This document shows positions 62,743-64,000 of a stretch of 64,000 nucleotides of DNA, piece after piece. This stretch comes from Laceyella tengchongensis (lineage in GTDB: Bacteria; Bacillota; Bacilli; Thermoactinomycetales; Thermoactinomycetaceae): contig NZ_FXTU01000002.1 in assembly GCF_900182735.1 (NCBI RefSeq), positions 124,001 to 188,000 on the forward strand. The letters are read 5' to 3'. Each line of letters opens with the position of its first letter. The first letter of the stretch is position 1. The position numbers and the translations under genes were made by a program. The notes beneath the pieces are model-generated. The model had not been told where the DNA came from, did not search any database, and saw only the letters and a list, made by a program, of their open reading frames with translations.

Positions 62743-64000
62743 TCGGCATCCCCCTTTCCTTGGCGGGTCGGATCTTGCGAGCGGTAAACAGCGGGCCGCC
62801 GGTTCATCCATCTCCATGGAACCCGCACCAACGAATCGCGCAAATCCCGCAAGTTAAGCGGCGAGAACGGCGCCATGTACGGAATGCCCAACGAACGCAA
62901 CTGCACCAGATGCAATACCATGATCATCAGTCCCATCATCACTCCGAACAAACCGAACATCGCTGCTAAAATGATAAAGCCAAACCGAAGCAACCGCACA
63001 GCAATAGCGGCGTTGTAGCTGGGGTTGGCATACGAACTGATCGTGGTCAGACCGACGACAATCACAATGGCCGGGGAGACAAGACCCGCTGTGACCGCTG
63101 CATTACCGATCACCAACGCACCTACAATCCCAATCGTGGGACCGATCGGACCAGGCAAGCGAATACTTGCTTCGCGCAGTATTTCCACACTAATCTCCAT
63201 TAGCAACGCTTCCAAAGTGGCTGTGAAGGGCACCGTCGCCCGACCAGCGGCCATAGCAATCGCCAAATTGGCCGGAAGCATCTCCGGATGGAAAGAGACA
63301 AACGCAATGTACAGCGCAGGCAACAACAATGCGATGATCATGCTTATCAAGCGGATGAACCGCAAAAAGGTAGAGTGGTACCATTTCTCATAATAATCTT
63401 CCGGACTGTAATAAAATTGGGTGAACACCGCCGGCGCGATCAACGCGTGCGGCGTCCCTTCAACCAAAATGGCCACTTTCCCCTCAAGCAGATGGGCGAC
63501 GACGGTATCGGGCCGCTCCGTGTTTTGCACCAGCGGAAACATCGTCCATATTTGATCCTGAATCATCTCTTCGATGTACCCGCTTTCCAGCACCCCGTCA
63601 ATCTCGATTTCTTTCAGGCGGTCTGTCACTTTTTTGACGATTTTGGGATCGCTCAAGCCCTCGATATAAAGCAATCCCACAGTGGTTTTGGTGCGTTTGC
63701 CGATGGTGTGGTACTTCACCCTAAAGTTGGGATCGCGCAAGCGGTGGCGAATCATCGCCAAACTGAAACACATCGTCTCACTGAGGCCTTCACGCGGTCC
63801 GCGTACTACGGCTTCCGCCCTCGGCTCACTCACGCCTCGCGTCGCCCATCCCTTGGTCCCGACAATCAGCGCTTTTTGTAGCCCGTCAATGAACAAAACG
63901 GTGTCCGCGCTCAAGATGGCGTCCACCGCCGTCTTCAGATCATCCGCTTCCTTGGTCTCCCCCACTTCCACGATGTTTTGCGTGATCATCGTCCACAATT
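62739..64000 (-). CDS. gerKA: GerA/GerKA-type germination protein, 5' end outside window
   Basis: At least 420 residues; the frame runs to the edge, and family members are about 480-540 residues, so roughly 60-100 N-terminal residues are missing. GLSETMCFSLAMIRHRL, YIEGLSDP, GRATVPFTATLEALLMEISVEI and GIVGALVIGNAAV are typical. Five or so membrane helices in the C-terminal half; it likely forms a ligand-gated channel. First gene of gerKA-KB-KC. Confidence 0.93.
   Translation of the reverse strand, partial: LWTMITQNIVEVGETKEADDLKTAVDAILSADTVLFIDGLQKALIVGTKGWATRGVSEPRAEAVVRGPREGLSETMCFSLAMIRHRLRDPNFRVKYHTIGKRTKTTVGLLYIEGLSDPKIVKKVTDRLKEIEIDGVLESGYIEEMIQDQIWTMFPLVQNTERPDTVVAHLLEGKVAILVEGTPHALIAPAVFTQFYYSPEDYYEKWYHSTFLRFIRLISMIIALLLPALYIAFVSFHPEMLPANLAIAMAAGRATVPFTATLEALLMEISVEILREASIRLPGPIGPTIGIVGALVIGNAAVTAGLVSPAIVIVVGLTTISSYANPSYNAAIAVRLLRFGFIILAAMFGLFGVMMGLMIMVLHLVQLRSLGIPYMAPFSPLNLRDLRDSLVRVPWRWMNRRPAVYRSQDPTRQGKGDAE

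Overview
The window is chromosome from a spore-forming member of the Bacillota, order Bacillales. The evidence is the Bacillus-type order of core genes (rlmN-prpC-prkC-rsgA-rpe-thiN-spoVM-rpmB, then yloU-fakA-degV-sdaAB-sdaAA-recG, then fapR-plsX-fabH-fabD-fabG-acpP-fabF-rnc, then smc-ftsY-ylxM-ffh-rpsP-khpA-rimM-trmD-rplS-lepB-rbgA-rnhB), the sporulation and germination genes (spoVM, ylbJ, spo0M, a gerK-type operon), strong AGGAGG-like ribosome binding sites, and FapR and Fur sites. The moderately GC-rich core and the gene order would fit Thermoactinomycetaceae or a relative, but this is inference and the genus cannot be read from the sequence. Almost everything is transcribed on the minus strand; exceptions are ylbJ, rpmB, csp and a few decayed fragments.

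Layout. 1-8.9 kb: a subtype I-B CRISPR-Cas locus read right to left: a leader, a 21-repeat array, a terminator, then a separately promoted cas6-cas8b1-cas7-cas5-cas3-cas4-cas1 operon that runs off the left edge. The start of cas1 carries an apparent -1 frameshift in an A6 tract. 8.9-18.4 kb: a low-GC accessory zone. It has a toxin/immunity pair whose toxin starts with a Tad/Flp-pilin-like signal, flanked by a scrambled degenerate copy of the neighbouring comM region, then intact comM, spo0M, a secreted nuclease lipoprotein, a decayed protein kinase, a tyrosine recombinase lacking several catalytic residues, and a decayed CNNM/CorC gene. 18.4-30.5 kb: csp, yraN, rnhB, rbgA, lepB, the SRP/ribosome-maturation operon, ftsY and smc.

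30.5-39.6 kb: a short palindromic MITE-like element, csaA, a Fur-controlled fhuF-like gene and a frameshifted small membrane protein lie between rnc and smc, followed by the FapR-controlled phospholipid/fatty-acid synthesis operon and rpmF. 39.6-46 kb: yceD, ylbL, ylbK, ylbJ, coaD, rsmD, a remnant IS200/IS605-type element with an omegaRNA-like right end but no TnpB, and two unknown small genes. 46-53 kb: recG, the two-subunit serine dehydratase, DegV/FakB with FakA, and an Asp23-family protein. 53-60.4 kb: rpmB with a roughly 300-nt structured leader, spoVM (26 codons, TTG start), thiN, thiT, rpe, rsgA, the PrkC/PrpC kinase-phosphatase pair and rlmN. 60.4-64 kb: a gerKA-KB-KC-like germinant receptor operon cut by the right edge.

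Most unusual parts: the pilin-signal toxin with its immunity partner inside a mosaic duplication; the CRISPR array whose two halves would give crRNAs with different 5' tags; the orphan omegaRNA-like element; the 127-bp MITE beside smc; the long rpmB leader; and two apparent homopolymer frameshifts (cas1, DUF4083-like gene) that may be sequencing errors or real.
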